A DNA stretch of 64,000 bases, from positions 1,612,001 through 1,676,000 of the forward strand of contig NZ_OX638201.1 in NCBI RefSeq assembly GCF_951805225.1, in the 5' to 3' direction. Below, in pieces: positions 44,716 to 54,032 of this stretch. The stretch is from an uncultured Flavobacterium sp. (GTDB taxonomy: Bacteria; Bacteroidota; Bacteroidia; Flavobacteriales; Flavobacteriaceae). A program made the translations under genes and the position numbers. Position 1 is the first letter of the stretch, and every line of letters starts with the position of its first letter. The notes under the pieces were generated by a model. It did not search any database. It was not told the DNA's origin and saw nothing but the letters and a program-made list of their open reading frames with translations.

Positions 44716-44827
44716 TAATTAAAAATCACTCTACATCTTTAAAACACTAATAAATAAGCAATTAAACAGAACGGAATATTATTTGGTTATTCTTATGCGA
44801 ATGAAAAAATAACGGCTTTTTTATTTC

Positions 44828-44872
44828 TTAATCTAGGTTAATCGATAGACAGCCATAACCGAAGTAAATTTG
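44828..44872 (+). promoter_or_regulatory. Palindrome TTAATCTAGGTTAA plus -7 element TAAATTTG
   Basis: The 14-bp palindrome (44828-44841) and -7 element (44865-44872) have exactly the spacing seen at 28498-28542. The gene starts 39 bp after the -7 element. Confidence 0.7.
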
Positions 44873-44911
44873 TATAAGAAAATCAAAACAACTAAATAAA
44901 TAAAAAACATC

Positions 44912-45850
44912 ATGGAAAATAAAATTTTAGGCTTACACCATATTACTGCAATTGCTGGTGACGCAAAACGTAATTTCAACTTTTATTCTAATATATTAGG
45001 ATTAAGATTTATTAAAAAAACAGTGAATTTTGATGATCCCGGAACATACCATTTTTACTTTGGTGACGAAGTTGGAAGCGCGGGAACAATCTTAACTTTT
45101 TTCCCTTGGGGAGAAGGAATTCAACAAGGAAGAAAAGGTTCTGGAATGGCAACAGAAATTGGATATTCTGTACCAAAAGGAAGTCTTGATTTCTGGCAAG
45201 AACGTTTCGAAAAATACAATGTAATTTATAATAAACCGGCTGAAAAATTCGGAGAAAAATACCTTACTTTCTTAGATCCGGACGGTTTAAAATTAGAATT
45301 AATCGAATCTAAAACTGGCGATAACAGAAAAGCATGGGAAACTGAAGAAGTAAAAGCTGACGTTGCCACAAAAGGTTTTCATAATATCACTTTGACTTTG
45401 AATAGTATCAAAGCTACTGCTGCAATTTTAACAGATATATTTGGTTACAAATTGATTGACCAAGACGTAAACAGATATCGTTATGCAACAGATGCGGTAG
45501 AAAATGCTGCGATTGTTGACTTGGTAGAATTACCGGAAGAAAAACGCGGTTTAGGAGCAAACGGAACTGTTCATCACGTGGCTTTCAGAGTAGAAAATGA
45601 CGAAATTTTAATGCACTTCCGTGAAAAAATCGAAGAATACGGATTGCAAATTACGCCACAGATTGACAGAAATTATTTCCACTCTCTATATTTCAGAGAA
45701 CCAGGAGGTGTTTTGTTCGAAATTGCTACAGAAAACCCTGGATTTACTGTTGATGAACCGTTAGAAGAATTAGGTAAAAACTTGAAACTTCCAGCGCAAT
45801 ATGAATCTGACAGAGCTGCAATTGAAGCACATTTGGTTAAAATTAATTAA
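44912..45850 (+). CDS. Ring-cleaving dioxygenase (MhqO-like, VOC/glyoxalase fold)
   Basis: The 312-residue cytosolic protein has two VOC modules (start LGLHHITAIAGDAKRNFNFY, second at KGFHNITLTLNS) with metal-binding His near the start of each unit and Glu in VLFEIATENPGF. It matches the family of MhqO/MhqA/MhqE dioxygenases that open hydroquinone-type rings and protect from quinone stress. It is a single-gene unit with a strong terminator and shares its promoter layout with the hydrolase at 28645. Confidence 0.9.
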   Translation: MENKILGLHHITAIAGDAKRNFNFYSNILGLRFIKKTVNFDDPGTYHFYFGDEVGSAGTILTFFPWGEGIQQGRKGSGMATEIGYSVPKGSLDFWQERFEKYNVIYNKPAEKFGEKYLTFLDPDGLKLELIESKTGDNRKAWETEEVKADVATKGFHNITLTLNSIKATAAILTDIFGYKLIDQDVNRYRYATDAVENAAIVDLVELPEEKRGLGANGTVHHVAFRVENDEILMHFREKIEEYGLQITPQIDRNYFHSLYFREPGGVLFEIATENPGFTVDEPLEELGKNLKLPAQYESDRAAIEAHLVKIN

Positions 45851-45874
45851 TTCTAAAAACTGAATTAAATAGAT

Positions 45875-45913
45875 AAAAAAAGGCGTTAATTTAATATAAT
45901 TAACGCCTTTTTA
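45875..45913. terminator. Bidirectional terminator
   Basis: A perfect stem AAAAAGGCGTTAATT / AATTAACGCCTTTTT between the convergent dioxygenase and aminotransferase genes, with T-tracts on both strands. Confidence 0.9.
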
Positions 45914-45926
45914 CATTTAAAAAATC

Positions 45927-47426
45927 TTATTCCAAAATAAACCATTCCTTAACATCTTCGGCAATAGTTTCCTGATTTATAATACTCTCGAACTCATTGT
46001 TTGTTGGATTGTATTTATAAACTTCTTGCCATTGTTTATAATAAACAGTTATTTTTTGGATGGCATCACAAATAAATAAAAGTTCATCGTTAGTCATTGT
46101 TGGATGCAAAGAAATACGAACCCAACCCGGTTTATTGGTTAAGTTTTTCTGAAGAAGTTCTTTTGTCATTTCTGCAGATTCTTCCCGATTAATACCGAAT
46201 AAATAATGCGCATATGTACTCGCACAAGACCAACCGCCACGAACCTGAATTCCGAAGCGATCATTTAAAATACGGACAATTAAGTTATAATGAATGTTTT
46301 CAATATTAAAAGAAACGCAACCAATTCGTTCTGTATTTAAATAACCCAGAATAGAAATTCCTTCGATTTTTTGAAGTTTTGAATAACATAAATCCAGTAA
46401 TTCCTTTTCTCTGTTTTTCATGTTTTCGACGCCCATTTGCTCTTTCAATTCTAAACACAAAGCCGTACGAATTACTTGTAGAAAACCGGGAGTTCCGCCA
46501 TCTTCTTTTACTTCTATCGCATCATTATAATGATATTCGCCCCACGGATTGGTACATTTTACGTTTCCACCACCGGGATTATCAGGAAAACTGGATTTGT
46601 ATAATTTCTCATTAAAAACCAAAACTCCACAAGTTCCTGGTCCGCCTAAAAATTTATGAGGCGAAAAGAAAATTGCATCCAATTGCGCTTCAGGATCTTC
46701 GGGATGCATATCAATCGAAACATAAGGTGCCGAAGCCGCAAAATCAACAAAACAAAAACCACCATTTTGATGCATGATTTTGGCTAATTCATAATACGGC
46801 GTGATAATTCCTGTAACGTTCGAACAAGCCGTAAACGAACCAATTTTTAAACTTCGTTTTTTATATTTTTCAAGTTCTGAAGACAAGATTTTTGGATCAA
46901 CCAAATTGTTCTCATCTGCAGGCAAAACCACAACATCGGCAATGGTTTCATACCACGGAACCTGATTAGAATGATGTTCCATATGTGTAATAAAAACAAC
47001 TGGTCTTTCATCATCAAATTGCAATTTTACATTATAAATATTATCCTCAGAACGAAGTCCCATTATGCGCTGTAATTTTGATAAAGCTGCTGTCATTCCG
47101 GTTCCGGTCGTTACCAGACAATCTGATTCATTGGCATTTACGTGCTTTTTAATTATTGCTCGCGCGTGTTGATACGCATATGTAGATGCTTTACCGGTTT
47201 CGCTTGAAAACGAATGCGTATTGGCAATCATCGGACCTATTTTATTGAGCATTATCTCTTCAATTGGAAAGTATAATCTTCCGCTTGCGATCCAATCTGC
47301 GTACAATATTTTCTGTTTTCCGTAAACTGATTCAAAAAAATGATTAACGCCAATTGTATTTCCTCTAAATTTAGAAAAATAATGTTCTAATTCTGTTGTC
47401 GCTGTTTTTTCTATAATAGATTCCAT
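45927..47426 (-). CDS. Class V aminotransferase / cysteine desulfurase-like PLP enzyme
   Basis: I use ATG 47426 (MESIIEKTATTELEH, 499 residues); a TTG start at 47447 would add seven residues. It is a fold-type I PLP enzyme with Lys258 (SPHKFLGG), and matches the group of class V aminotransferases seen near thiol genes. A cysteine desulfurase-like Cys loop is not evident. It follows dsbD by 21 bp, so the two are likely cotranscribed. Possible roles are desulfuration of cysteine or selenocysteine, or transamination; this is not resolvable here. Confidence 0.85.
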   Translation of the reverse strand: MESIIEKTATTELEHYFSKFRGNTIGVNHFFESVYGKQKILYADWIASGRLYFPIEEIMLNKIGPMIANTHSFSSETGKASTYAYQHARAIIKKHVNANESDCLVTTGTGMTAALSKLQRIMGLRSEDNIYNVKLQFDDERPVVFITHMEHHSNQVPWYETIADVVVLPADENNLVDPKILSSELEKYKKRSLKIGSFTACSNVTGIITPYYELAKIMHQNGGFCFVDFAASAPYVSIDMHPEDPEAQLDAIFFSPHKFLGGPGTCGVLVFNEKLYKSSFPDNPGGGNVKCTNPWGEYHYNDAIEVKEDGGTPGFLQVIRTALCLELKEQMGVENMKNREKELLDLCYSKLQKIEGISILGYLNTERIGCVSFNIENIHYNLIVRILNDRFGIQVRGGWSCASTYAHYLFGINREESAEMTKELLQKNLTNKPGWVRISLHPTMTNDELLFICDAIQKITVYYKQWQEVYKYNPTNNEFESIINQETIAEDVKEWFILE

Positions 47427-47447
47427 GACTATTTTTTCTAAAAACAA

Positions 47448-49448
47448 TTATGATTTGAAGTTTTTGATTCCCGTATTCAACCAATTGTAATAATCTTCGA
47501 TATCAGGATTATACGCCGAAGGTTCCGTTAAGTTTGCACTGTTTTGATCTACAATTACATAAAAAGGCTGCGCGTTTGCTTTGTAGGTTTTGATTTGTAA
47601 ATCGCTCCATTTATTACCTACCGTTTTAATCTTTTTGCCCGTTGTTTCAGAAACATATTGTTCGTTTTCCGGAAGCTCTTTTTTGTCGTCTACATACAAT
47701 GAAATCAAAACTACTTCATTTTTCAAAACACCTAAAACCTTTGGATCTGACCAAACCAATTCTTCCATTTTTCTACAATTTACGCACGCATAACCTGTAA
47801 AATCTAATAAAACAGGTTTTCTGTTCTTCTTTGCGAATTCCATTCCTTTATTATAATCATGAAAAGTGATTATATTTTGCGGACCAAATTCTGCGCCTTC
47901 CGGTAAAGCCGACTTTGTTTCGCCAACACTTTTAGAAGCGCCAAATCCGTCTGGCGACTCACTGTATTGCATTGGAGGCGCAAATCCGCTGATTAATTTT
48001 AAAGGTGCGCCCCAAAGTCCCGGAATCAAATAAATAGTAAACGATAAAACAATTAATCCAAAACCTAATCTTCCAACTGAAATATGGTTTAATGGAGAAT
48101 CGTGCGGTAATGTTATTTTTCCGAATAAATAGAAAGCTAAAGTTCCAAAAACGGCAATCCAAATCGTTAAAAACACTTCTCTTTCCAGCCAATGCAATTG
48201 CAAAACCAAATCAGCATTTGATAAAAATTTGAAAGCTAAAGCCAATTCTAAAAAGCCTAAAACAACTTTTACGGTATTCAGCCATCCGCCAGATTTTGGC
48301 AAAGCATTTAACCAACCCGGAAATGCAGCAAACAATGAAAACGGCAAAGCGATCGCAGTCGAAAATCCTAACATTCCAACAATTGGCGCGATTCCTCCTT
48401 TTGAAGCTGCTTCGACTAATAATGTTCCCACAATTGGTCCCGTACAAGAAAATGAAACAATGGCTAAAGCCAAAGCCATAAAGAAAATCCCGATTAATCC
48501 TCCTCTATCCGCTTGTGAATCGACTTTATTTGCCAATGCATTTGGAAGCATAATTTCGAAAGCTCCCAAAAAAGAAACGGCAAAAACAACCAATAAAATA
48601 AAGAAAATAAGATTGAACCAAACATTCGTTGAAAGCGCGTTCAGAGAATCGGCACCAAAAACGGCCGTTACAATTGAACCCAATAAAACATAAATAATGA
48701 TGATTGAAAATCCATAAATCAAAGCGTTTCTAATTCCTGCCGCTTTGGTTTTACTTTGTTTAGTAAAATAACTCACTGTCATTGGAATCATCGGAAAAAC
48801 ACAAGGCGTTAATAAAGCTGCAAATCCTGATAGAAATGCAATAATAAAAATGCTTATTAAACCTCTTGAATCTTTCTTTTTAGCTGGACTTTCAATTTGT
48901 GTTTCTACTTTTTCAGCTGTTTTTACTGTCACTTTTTCTTCTGTAATAGCTGAATCTTTTACAATTGCTGTTTCTTCGGCGGAAGCCAACTTTTTCGAAT
49001 TCGGAATTTTAAAAGATAATTCTTCTGATGATGGCGGTAAACAATTGCTGTCGTCACAAACCATAAATCCAACTTCGGCTGCGATGTTTGAAATTTGATC
49101 TGATTTGAATTTTATTTTCTGCGTAAAAAGGGCTTTATCTTCAAAATATTTAATTTTCATATTGAAGATTTTATCCACGACTTCATGCCCTTTTCCTTCG
49201 GTAGTTTTACCCACTAATTCAAAGTTATTTTTTGGATTTTTAAACGAAAAAGCTGTCGCCGATGGTCCGCCTTCTTCGATATATTGTCCGTACAAATGCC
49301 AACCGGACTGAATCGCAGCTTCGGCTTTTAAAATATATTCTTTATCTGATATTTTTTCTACAGAAGTAGTCCATTTTACCGGATTATACATTTGTCCAAA
49401 CATACTGCAACTCACAAGCAATAGTAAGGTTATGATGAATTTTTTCAT
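47448..49448 (-). CDS. dsbD: Thiol:disulfide interchange protein DsbD
   Basis: The 666-residue protein has a signal peptide, an N-terminal DsbD-alpha domain (FMVCDDSNCLPP), eight membrane helices with the TM1 motif TPCVFPMIP, and a C-terminal thioredoxin-like domain with CVNC (Cys555, Cys558). It moves reducing equivalents from cytosolic thioredoxin to periplasmic acceptors. The two TlpA proteins and M16 peptidase upstream are likely its acceptors or partners. It has its own region after a hairpin that follows the M16 gene. Confidence 0.94.
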   Translation of the reverse strand: MKKFIITLLLLVSCSMFGQMYNPVKWTTSVEKISDKEYILKAEAAIQSGWHLYGQYIEEGGPSATAFSFKNPKNNFELVGKTTEGKGHEVVDKIFNMKIKYFEDKALFTQKIKFKSDQISNIAAEVGFMVCDDSNCLPPSSEELSFKIPNSKKLASAEETAIVKDSAITEEKVTVKTAEKVETQIESPAKKKDSRGLISIFIIAFLSGFAALLTPCVFPMIPMTVSYFTKQSKTKAAGIRNALIYGFSIIIIYVLLGSIVTAVFGADSLNALSTNVWFNLIFFILLVVFAVSFLGAFEIMLPNALANKVDSQADRGGLIGIFFMALALAIVSFSCTGPIVGTLLVEAASKGGIAPIVGMLGFSTAIALPFSLFAAFPGWLNALPKSGGWLNTVKVVLGFLELALAFKFLSNADLVLQLHWLEREVFLTIWIAVFGTLAFYLFGKITLPHDSPLNHISVGRLGFGLIVLSFTIYLIPGLWGAPLKLISGFAPPMQYSESPDGFGASKSVGETKSALPEGAEFGPQNIITFHDYNKGMEFAKKNRKPVLLDFTGYACVNCRKMEELVWSDPKVLGVLKNEVVLISLYVDDKKELPENEQYVSETTGKKIKTVGNKWSDLQIKTYKANAQPFYVIVDQNSANLTEPSAYNPDIEDYYNWLNTGIKNFKS

Positions 49449-49481
49449 TGTTTTTTTGTTTTGATATTTTAAGTTTGATTT

Positions 49482-49514
49482 AAAAAAAGAGCTGTCGGCA
49501 TAACAGCTCTTTTG
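49482..49514 (-). terminator. Hairpin terminator near the dsbD start, after the M16 gene
   Basis: The stem AAAAGAGCTGT / ACAGCTCTTTT with a T-run on the minus strand lies 34 bp before the dsbD start, ending the transcript from the M16 gene or attenuating dsbD. Confidence 0.7.
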
Positions 49515-49599
49515 GGTCTTTCACAAAAAATTGCTTACTAATTCAGATTTAAAAATGAAAGACAACTATTAAAATTGGTTTTTTTATTTTTTATTTTTT

Positions 49600-49739
49600 G
49601 TTTCAGGTTTCAGGTTTCAGGTTTCAGGTTTCAGGTTTCAGGTTTCAGGTTTCAGGTTTCAGGTTTCAGGTTTCAGGTTTCAGGTTTCAGGTTTCAGGTT
49701 TCAGGTTTCAGGTTTCAGGTTTCAGGTTTCAGGTTTCAG
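49600..49739. repeat. Perfect tandem array, 20 copies of GTTTCAG
   Basis: Exactly 20 uninterrupted 7-bp units (140 bp) lie in the gap between the M16 and dsbD genes. Because 7 is not a multiple of 3, the open frame across it (repeated VSGFRFQ) is a by-product. A degenerate trace of the complementary unit (CCTGAAACCTGAAAC) occurs at about 30636-30650. Confidence 0.95.
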
Positions 49740-49754
49740 GTTTTGGATTGCGAT

Positions 49755-49787
49755 AACTTTGTCAAAGTTTAAAACTTTGACAAAGTT
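49755..49787. repeat. 33-bp palindrome, copy 1
   Basis: The half-site AACTTTGTCAAAGTT is followed by its partner AACTTTGACAAAGTT. An identical 33-bp copy lies at 52666-52698; the two bracket the M16 peptidase gene. Confidence 0.85.
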
Positions 49788-49834
49788 GAGTCACAATCTT
49801 GCTTCTAACCTCTTACCTCTAACTTCTTAAAAAA

Positions 49835-52630
49835 CTACTTCAAAGGATTCCCATCTTTATCTAATGAACCTGCTTTTACGATAATCATTTTGTCTAGCTG
49901 AACATACTTTTTGATAGCGTCATTTACTTGTTTCAACGTTACTTTTTCAATATCTTTTGGATATTGATCAATGTAGCTTGGTTCCAAACCTCTTTCTATA
50001 AAGCCTAAAATTGTTCTCGTCATTCCGTTTGTGGTTGCCATTCCAACTTTAAAACTTCCAATTAAATTGGTTTTCTTGTTTTCTAATTCTTCCAAAGTAA
50101 TTCCGTCGTTTACCCATTTTTTCACCTGAACCATTGTTGCGTCCAATCCTTTTTGGAATAAAGTTGGATTAAAAGATGCATTTACCATCCAGTAACCACC
50201 AGTTGCAATATTTCCGCCTGTTCCAGATGAAATGTTGTATGTTAAACCGTCATTATCACGAACTGTTTGCATCAAACGACCAGCAAAACCAGCGCCCAAA
50301 GTATAATTCCCAATGTAAAACGGAATATAATCTGCATCGGTTCTTTTTAAACCTGTGTATTGTCCAATGTACAATTCAGCGCTTGGTTTCTCAGGAATTG
50401 TAATAACTTCTGTTTTAGAATTTGCTTTTACAGCTTCTTCAAACTTCATGTTTTCGATTACACCACCATTCCAGTTTTTGAAAGATTTACTTAATGAAAT
50501 ATTCAAATTAGCGCCTTCAGTATCGCCAACAATAACCAAATGCATTGAAGCTGGTCCAAAATATTTTTTATGGAATGCTTTTACTTCTTCCAAAGTTGCT
50601 TTTTTTACATTCGATAAATCTTCTTCAACACTTAGATCATGATTCGGATTTGCTTTTGGATAAATAGCTTGTGTCAACGCAATATTTCCTCTTTCTCCCG
50701 GATCATTCAGATTTTGCTGAATACTACCGGTAAATTGCTGCTTTAAATTTTCGAATTCTTTGGCATCAAATAATGGGTTTCTTAATTCTTCTGCCAATAA
50801 AGTAATGACTTGATCTAAATCTTTTTTCAGACATTTAAAACCAATATTTATTTTAGTTGTAGAAGCATTTACGTTAATATTTACACCTAATTTTTGAAGC
50901 TTTTCTGAGAATTTAAATTTATCGTTCAGCGTTGTACCTTTTGACAACATTGAAGCTGTTAAAGACGGAATTGCCAGATTTTTGTTTTCATTGGCATAAT
51001 TTCCTAGCGAAATACTTGCTGCAACGGTCACAAAATCTTTAGCCGAAGTTTTTACAGAAACTACATCAATTCCGGCTACTTTTTCTCTTTTGTAAGCCGA
51101 AGCTGTTTTTTCAATTAAAGTTTCATCTTCTAAAGCAAGTAGTTTGGTCGTAGTTTTTTCTTCAGATAAATGAACTTCAGAAGCTTCATTATGAACATGT
51201 CCGCTTTCTGGATGTCTGTAATAAAATGGTCCATTCTCTGGCATAAAATTATTGGCTTGCGCCGATTCCTGATTTTGACCTCCATTTTGCTTCGGAACAA
51301 AATATCCGGTTGTGCTCTGATCTTCAACTAGATATTTTTGAGCAACACGCAAAACATCTGCTGGCGTTACTTTTTTCAATCGGTCAACTCCAGTAATATA
51401 ATCTGTCCAATCTCCTGCTGCAATGGCTTCGTTTAATTGTGAAGCTATTACGCCAGAACCGTCACGCCCCAAAATAGTTTGCGCGCTGATATTGGCTACA
51501 ACACGATTTACTTCTTCTTGCGTAACGCCATCTTTCTGAATTTTGGCTACAACTTCACTAATTTTAGCATCGATATCTTCGTGCTTTGAAGTCGTTGGAA
51601 AACCAACTCCAATATTAAAAAGTCCAACTTCTTTAAAATTTGTTGCGCTTGAATACGCATAAATTCCTAAACGTGTGTCTACAAAAGTTTTGTTTAAAAT
51701 AGCCGATGGACCTGAACCTATAATTTCTGCCAGAATATTCAAAGCTGGTAAATCTTCGTGTAAAGCTCCGGGAATTTTATAAGCTTTGTTGACAACGCCC
51801 AATTCTCCAGGCTTTTTAACTACAATTTTGCGAGGTCCATATTGTTCTGGTTCTTCCGTATATGGCTGAGGCATTGCGTTTGGTGCTTTTGTAATTTTAC
51901 CAAAATACTGTTCGATTAAATCAAAAACATTCTCTTTTTTGAAATCACCAATAATCGTCAAAGTGGCGTTATCAGGCCAATAATAAGTGTTGTAGAAATT
52001 GCGTAATACTTCAATTGGCGCTTTTTCGATATCAGACTTCCAGCCAATTGTAGAATGATGATAAGGATGTGCAATATATGCAGCTGCCCAAATTTCTTTG
52101 TCTAATAAACTGTTTGGATCGTTTTCTCCGCGTTCAAATTCGTTGCGAACAACTGTCATTTCAGCGTCTTTATCTTCTTTCAATAATAAAGAATTACGCA
52201 TTCTGTCGGCTTCAATTTGTAATGCTAACGCAATTTTGTCACTTGGCAATGTTTCAAAATAATTGGTTCTGTCATACCAAGTCGTTGCGTTGAGTTGCGC
52301 TCCGGTATTTTGAAGAACATCTGTAATTGTTGTTCCACTTTTTTTGTTGAAACTTGGCGTTCCCTTGAACATTAAATGTTCTAAAAGATGCGTTGATCCC
52401 GTGTTTCCTAAAACTTCGTTTTTAGAACCAACACGATATACAATTTGCACTGTTGCAACTGGCGAAGCATTGTCTTGCAAGAGTAAAACATTCATACCGT
52501 TTGGTTGGTACAAATACTCTTCTATTCCACCTAATTCTTTGATTTTCTTAAAATTAACTGATTTATTTTGCGCTGAAATAAGCGTACAGAAAGCTAGTGA
52601 GCAATAGCCCACGAAGATGTGTTTTTTCAT
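49835..52630 (-). CDS. M16 family (pitrilysin-like) zinc peptidase, exported
   Basis: The 931-residue protein has a signal peptide (about 1-21) and two M16 units. The inverted zinc motif HLLEH (His81, Glu84, His85) is in the first unit. The second unit lacks the motif, as usual. Members degrade short peptides in the periplasm. It lies 87 bp after the first TlpA gene and belongs to the susC-susD-TlpA block, suggesting it digests peptides imported by that transporter. Confidence 0.93.
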   Translation of the reverse strand: MKKHIFVGYCSLAFCTLISAQNKSVNFKKIKELGGIEEYLYQPNGMNVLLLQDNASPVATVQIVYRVGSKNEVLGNTGSTHLLEHLMFKGTPSFNKKSGTTITDVLQNTGAQLNATTWYDRTNYFETLPSDKIALALQIEADRMRNSLLLKEDKDAEMTVVRNEFERGENDPNSLLDKEIWAAAYIAHPYHHSTIGWKSDIEKAPIEVLRNFYNTYYWPDNATLTIIGDFKKENVFDLIEQYFGKITKAPNAMPQPYTEEPEQYGPRKIVVKKPGELGVVNKAYKIPGALHEDLPALNILAEIIGSGPSAILNKTFVDTRLGIYAYSSATNFKEVGLFNIGVGFPTTSKHEDIDAKISEVVAKIQKDGVTQEEVNRVVANISAQTILGRDGSGVIASQLNEAIAAGDWTDYITGVDRLKKVTPADVLRVAQKYLVEDQSTTGYFVPKQNGGQNQESAQANNFMPENGPFYYRHPESGHVHNEASEVHLSEEKTTTKLLALEDETLIEKTASAYKREKVAGIDVVSVKTSAKDFVTVAASISLGNYANENKNLAIPSLTASMLSKGTTLNDKFKFSEKLQKLGVNINVNASTTKINIGFKCLKKDLDQVITLLAEELRNPLFDAKEFENLKQQFTGSIQQNLNDPGERGNIALTQAIYPKANPNHDLSVEEDLSNVKKATLEEVKAFHKKYFGPASMHLVIVGDTEGANLNISLSKSFKNWNGGVIENMKFEEAVKANSKTEVITIPEKPSAELYIGQYTGLKRTDADYIPFYIGNYTLGAGFAGRLMQTVRDNDGLTYNISSGTGGNIATGGYWMVNASFNPTLFQKGLDATMVQVKKWVNDGITLEELENKKTNLIGSFKVGMATTNGMTRTILGFIERGLEPSYIDQYPKDIEKVTLKQVNDAIKKYVQLDKMIIVKAGSLDKDGNPLK

Positions 52631-52665
52631 TTTTTGTAATTGAGATGTTTTTTTTAGCGTGAAGT

Positions 52666-52698
52666 AACTTTGTCAAAGTTTAAAACTTTGACAAAGTT
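52666..52698. repeat. 33-bp palindrome, copy 2
   Basis: Identical to 49755-49787; lies 35 bp before the M16 start, between the TlpA gene and the M16 gene. It could form a hairpin in the mRNA. Confidence 0.85.
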
Positions 52699-52717
52699 TG
52701 ACTGCTACTTTTACTTT

Positions 52718-53851
52718 TTAAGATTTACTAAAAATCTCTTTTAGTTTAGCTTGAAGTGCTTCTTCTCTTAGATTTTTAGCTACTATTTTTCCGTCTGGTC
52801 CAATTAAGTAATTGGTTGGAACTAGTTTTACTCCGTATAAAACGGCAACATCATTTTTCCATCCTTTTAGGTCAGAAACGTGTGTCCAGCTTAAGCCATC
52901 TTTTTCGATTGCTTTTTCCCAAAGATTCTTTTTATCGTCTAATGAAACGCCTAAAACTTCAAATCCTTTATCATGATAAGCTTTGTAAGCTACAACTACG
53001 TTTGGATTTTCTTTTCGGCATGGACCGCACCAGCTTGCCCAGAAATCAACCAAAACGTATTTGCCTTTATAATCAGATAATTTTACCACTTTTCCGTTTA
53101 CATCAGTTTGAGAAAATTCCGGAGCTGCAACGCCTACAGCGGTTTTATCGTTAAGTGCAATTCCTTCTTTTATTTTTTTACCAAAATAAGATTTCTGAAC
53201 TTCAGGGCTCAAAACTGCAAAATATTCTTTTACTTGTTCCGGAGTTCCGTATGTTACTAAACGATCGTCCAGAACTAAAGCTCCGGCAATCTGATCTTTA
53301 TGAGATTTAATAAATTTAAAAGTAAGATCATCTGCCAACTTTTGTAAATCTGCCCAACGTTTGTCCATCATTGCTTTTTGTTCCGGAGTTAGTTTTACTT
53401 TTCCGTTTTGACTTATAGAATCAGATGTTTTGTAAACCGGACCTGCAATTTTCTGGATCTTTGTAAATTCGTTTTTGTAATAAGACATATAAATCGAATC
53501 CTGAATCGCTCCGGTCAATTTTGCATTAAAAATACTGTCTTTATTACCAACAAGATTTATAGTTTCATTTGATAAAACAAAAACTCTTCCAAATTCCTGT
53601 CCTTTTAGTTTGATGCTGTATCTCAAAGGTTCGTCTACTTTTCCTGCAAAAGTAAATTTGCCGTCTACAATTTTAGCAGAATCTTTTACAACATTTTTAT
53701 CTCCATCCTGAAATTCCAGATAGGCCATTCCGTCTTTTTGTCCGACAATATTTCCGTTTATTGTAAATCCTTCTTCTTTTTTAGAACAGGAACTAATTGT
53801 GGCTGTTAGCGCTAAGGCTAATAAACCTGATTTTAAGATTGTACTTTTCAT
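52718..53851 (-). CDS. TlpA-type thioredoxin lipoprotein with DUF4369
   Basis: The 377-residue protein has a lipoprotein signal (TISSC, Cys22), an N-terminal DUF4369 domain (about 30-130), a helical linker and a C-terminal TlpA/AhpC-TSA thioredoxin fold with CGPC (Cys275, Cys278 in FWASWCGPCRKE). It reduces disulfides of exported proteins or peptides on the periplasmic side, presumably recharged by DsbD encoded downstream. It follows a paralogue at 54033-55232 with a similar domain order. Confidence 0.93.
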   Translation of the reverse strand: MKSTILKSGLLALALTATISSCSKKEEGFTINGNIVGQKDGMAYLEFQDGDKNVVKDSAKIVDGKFTFAGKVDEPLRYSIKLKGQEFGRVFVLSNETINLVGNKDSIFNAKLTGAIQDSIYMSYYKNEFTKIQKIAGPVYKTSDSISQNGKVKLTPEQKAMMDKRWADLQKLADDLTFKFIKSHKDQIAGALVLDDRLVTYGTPEQVKEYFAVLSPEVQKSYFGKKIKEGIALNDKTAVGVAAPEFSQTDVNGKVVKLSDYKGKYVLVDFWASWCGPCRKENPNVVVAYKAYHDKGFEVLGVSLDDKKNLWEKAIEKDGLSWTHVSDLKGWKNDVAVLYGVKLVPTNYLIGPDGKIVAKNLREEALQAKLKEIFSKS

Positions 53852-53891
53852 GTTTGATATTTTTTTATTTTAAGAATGCTTTGTCTGTTTT

Positions 53892-53962
53892 AACACATAG
53901 AGACATAGATGTTGAAAGTTTAAAAAAGGCGTTTCACTTGTTTAAACTAACATAGCTGTGTG
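53892..53962. repeat. AACACATAG-type palindromic repeat, copy 3 (partial)
   Basis: It has the left end AACACATAGAGACATAGA and the AAAAGGCGTTTCACTT word, but the right arm is short. It lies in the gap between the two TlpA genes. Confidence 0.7.
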
Positions 53963-54032
53963 ACTATTTTGGTTTTTAATTTTTAACTTTTAATTCTCAA
54001 TTTTTAATTGAAATTTTAATTGAAATTGAGAA

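Noticed and set aside
49575..49772. Open frame with repeated VSGFRFQ units
   Set aside because: It is a by-product of the perfect GTTTCAG tandem array; 7-bp units give an apparent repeat protein in any frame free of stops.
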